Assembly (NCBI GenBank): GCA_050298695.1
Contig: JBNKUQ010000066.1
Span: 1-17,348 of the forward strand
Length of the DNA stretch: 17,348 bases
Reading direction: 5' to 3'
DNA from: CANLBN01 sp050298695
GTDB taxonomy: Bacteria; Pseudomonadota; Gammaproteobacteria; Pseudomonadales; Cellvibrionaceae
Shown piece by piece: positions 16,047 to 17,348 of the stretch (positions are counted from its first letter, which is position 1; the number at the start of each line of letters is the position of its first letter). The notes below the pieces were generated by a model. It was not told where the DNA came from. It was given only the letters and a program-made list of their open reading frames with translations, and ran no database searches. Made by a program: the position numbers and the translations under genes.

Positions 16047-16122
16047 GAAGCTTAGCTACACTGCGAGGCTATGAGTATCCTGCAGTTTTCAATAGATGTC
16101 AAAAAAAGACCATCAATAAACT

Positions 16123-16953
16123 TCACGCATTTTTTGACAGGGCATATTGCAAACCTTTACTCACCTGCTCATAACAGTATTGTGTGCAATCTTTTCGACA
16201 TGAAAAGTCCTTCAATGAAATAGGGGCATGAAAAATAATCGACACATCAACTCCCCCCATTCCTGCCGCACTAAAAAAGTGCGATGCAAAAGGCATATCG
16301 CCATACCATGCAAAATAATCACGCACGCCCTGATCCATTTTTTGTTTTTTATGGTGCGTGTACGCGATAGTTATTGGCTGAATAGCCACATCAAGCGATG
16401 TCATTTCAAGAGACTGTAATAAACTCGATTTGAAAGGCTCAACCTGCTCACCCGAAGTACTAGTACCTTCGGGAAATAAAATTAGATTTTTGTGCTGAGA
16501 AAAATGATCCGACATAATTTTCAGCTGTTCTTTAACTCGCTGCCCTTTTCGCTCAAAAAAAAGCGTATTTTGCAATTTAGACAAAAAACCTAATACGGGC
16601 CAGTGTGCTACATCTGATTTAGCAATAAAATAAGCAGGGACAAAACCTCCCAGGACCATAACATCCAAATAGGAAATATGATTAGATAAAAAAAGTGTCG
16701 GCCGCTGAACCGAAATATTTCCTTCGATATGACAATGAATAGATAATATCCGACAAACTCCAGAGTGAAATGCGCAGTAAAAATGGCTAATTTTTTTCGG
16801 AAAAATCAGTTTAAATACAACAAACACTGGCAACATGATTAAAAGCCAAAACAAAAAAGCAGCGAGAACAAAAACAGACTTTAATGGTTTAGATAAACCT
16901 TGATAGTTTTGGGCGACACTATGAGAATTATCGGTATTAATTTGATTAGACAT
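16123..16953 (-). CDS. Lysophospholipid acyltransferase family protein (PlsC/OlsA-like)
   Basis: A 276-residue protein with one N-terminal membrane segment (about residues 26-50) and the acyltransferase motifs of the 1-acylglycerol-3-phosphate family: NHISYLD with His92 and Asp97 in the HX4D motif, FFERKG (132-137), and FPEGTSTSG from 160. It should transfer an acyl chain from acyl-ACP or acyl-CoA to a lysolipid at the inner membrane. Its ATG overlaps the stop codon of the OlsB-like gene by 8 bases, so the two are an operon. In that context the second, ester-forming acylation of ornithine lipid (OlsA role) is the most likely function. An AT-rich inverted repeat spans its stop codon. Confidence 0.9.
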   Translation of the reverse strand: MSNQINTDNSHSVAQNYQGLSKPLKSVFVLAAFLFWLLIMLPVFVVFKLIFPKKISHFYCAFHSGVCRILSIHCHIEGNISVQRPTLFLSNHISYLDVMVLGGFVPAYFIAKSDVAHWPVLGFLSKLQNTLFFERKGQRVKEQLKIMSDHFSQHKNLILFPEGTSTSGEQVEPFKSSLLQSLEMTSLDVAIQPITIAYTHHKKQKMDQGVRDYFAWYGDMPFASHFFSAAGMGGVDVSIIFHAPISLKDFSCRKDCTQYCYEQVSKGLQYALSKNA

Positions 16954-17230
16954 GCATTACCAAATTAGGATTTTGTTGCAACATATTTTTAGTTTCGACA
17001 TAGATAGAAACATAAACCGTATTAAAAGCATAATCAATAATAGCCGCATCACTAATTTTAGCCCCAAGCTTTAAATAACCACGCAACAAGGTAGGCACCG
17101 ACTTCTGCGCTTCAAGCCACGAGGCATTAGGCTGATATAATGCATTCAAATCGATAAAATCTTTTACTTTAGGTTGAGGCCGAAGGTGTGAAGGAGCCAA
17201 ATGGTGTTCATATAAATAATGTAATATTGG
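16946..17230 (-). CDS. OlsB-like N-acyltransferase, C-terminal part only (N-terminal domain missing)
   Basis: About 94 residues match the C-terminal part of ornithine-acyl-ACP N-acyltransferases (hemolysin-like GNAT fold): HLRPQPKVKDF, then SVPTLLRGYLKLGAKISD and IDYAFNTVYVSI, equivalent to the PPLLRGYLRLGA...D..FN.ADV pattern of OlsB. The family is normally about 250-300 residues. The frame stays open to 17299, but residues beyond about 17230 are GC-rich and do not look like OlsB, and an in-frame stop lies at 17300-17302. A TTG at 17200 is the only start-like codon noted. Full OlsB would link a 3-hydroxy fatty acid to ornithine. Here the gene is either truncated by a rearrangement or cut by a faulty assembly join. 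Confidence 0.75.
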   Translation of the reverse strand, partial: PILHYLYEHHLAPSHLRPQPKVKDFIDLNALYQPNASWLEAQKSVPTLLRGYLKLGAKISDAAIIDYAFNTVYVSIYVETKNMLQQNPNLVMHV

Positions 17231-17348
17231 CGTCCAGCGCGAAATCGAGAAATTCAGCGGCGCCCGCCACGATCGTGCCGTCGACGAGATCGCTCTTGCT
17301 TACCCCGGTCATTTCGAGGGTCGGTGTACAGGCGATCATTTTTACGTC
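17208..17348 (-). CDS. DsrE/DsrF/DsrH-like family protein, C-terminal fragment (cut by window edge)
   Basis: The frame is open from the window edge to a TGA at 17208-17210 and encodes 46 residues starting DVKMIACTPTLEM and continuing GVSKSDLVDG and AAEFLDFALDANITLFI. The VKMIAC segment, the DLVDG segment and the LFI ending fit the C-terminus of DsrE-like sulfur-relay/peroxiredoxin-like proteins, as I recall the family. The stretch is about 58% GC, against about 39% in the preceding 120 bases. It overlaps the OlsB-like frame by some 20 bases. It may derive from another genome or a transferred segment. Confidence 0.6.
   Translation of the reverse strand, partial: DVKMIACTPTLEMTGVSKSDLVDGTIVAGAAEFLDFALDANITLFI

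Noticed and set aside
16097..16139. Perfect 10-base inverted repeat TGTCAAAAAA/TTTTTTGACA around the stop codon of the PlsC-like gene
   Set aside because: Considered as a terminator, but the stem is nearly all A-T pairs and there is no separate GC-rich stem before the T-run, so the call would be weak.
15989..16174. 61-codon plus-strand frame crossing the MITE-like element and the end of the PlsC-like gene
   Set aside because: It runs through the structured non-coding element and antisense to a real gene, with no protein similarity that I recognise.

Overview
The window looks like part of a moderately AT-rich gammaproteobacterial chromosome, probably from a marine or environmental bacterium. 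This rests on the protein families present (EAL-HDOD protein, GcvA-like LysR regulator, ornithine-lipid type acyltransferases, ATP-grasp/alpha-E/transglutaminase operons) and on codon use; the genus cannot be told from the sequence alone. No rRNA, tRNA, CRISPR array or complete insertion sequence was seen.

Left edge (1-2688): the 3' end of an EAL-HDOD signalling gene on the plus strand converges on a small glutaredoxin-like gene, followed by a 458-residue cytoplasmic protein of uncertain function (possibly DUF5610) with a hairpin terminator after it. The 229 bases between 2460 and 2688 are AT-rich, presumably hold that gene's promoter, and show no convincing gene.

Locus A (2689-6317, minus strand): a fused circularly permuted ATP-grasp/alpha-E protein, then a transglutaminase-like cysteine protease whose best start is a TTG with a good ribosome binding site. 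Cassette in the middle (6399-9678): an enolase-superfamily enzyme and a clavaminate-synthase-like Fe(II)/2-oxoglutarate oxygenase form a likely two-gene operon, divergent from a LysR regulator. A small membrane protein follows at 9703-9921. Locus B (10040-15847, minus strand): separate ATP-grasp and alpha-E genes overlapping by one base (TAATG), then a 1109-residue transglutaminase-DUF2126 protein. Loci A and B are two versions of the same three-part system in the same order (ATP-grasp, alpha-E, transglutaminase), known from comparative genomics as a predicted amide-ligase and peptidase system of unproven product.

Right edge (15868-17348): a MITE-like element of about 179 bp sits 20 bp upstream of locus B, then a PlsC-family acyltransferase overlaps the C-terminal part of an OlsB-like acyltransferase, a pair suggesting ornithine-lipid synthesis. 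The OlsB reading frame loses its N-terminal domain where base composition jumps from about 39% to about 58% GC, and the last 141 bases encode the C-terminus of a DsrE-like protein. This edge may be an assembly chimera or a real recombination junction.

The most interesting points are the paired ATP-grasp systems with one copy lacking expected nucleotide/metal motifs, the enolase-family protein in which both members of the Asp-His catalytic dyad are substituted (Glu and Cys), and the oxygenase-enolase pairing lying between the two loci.
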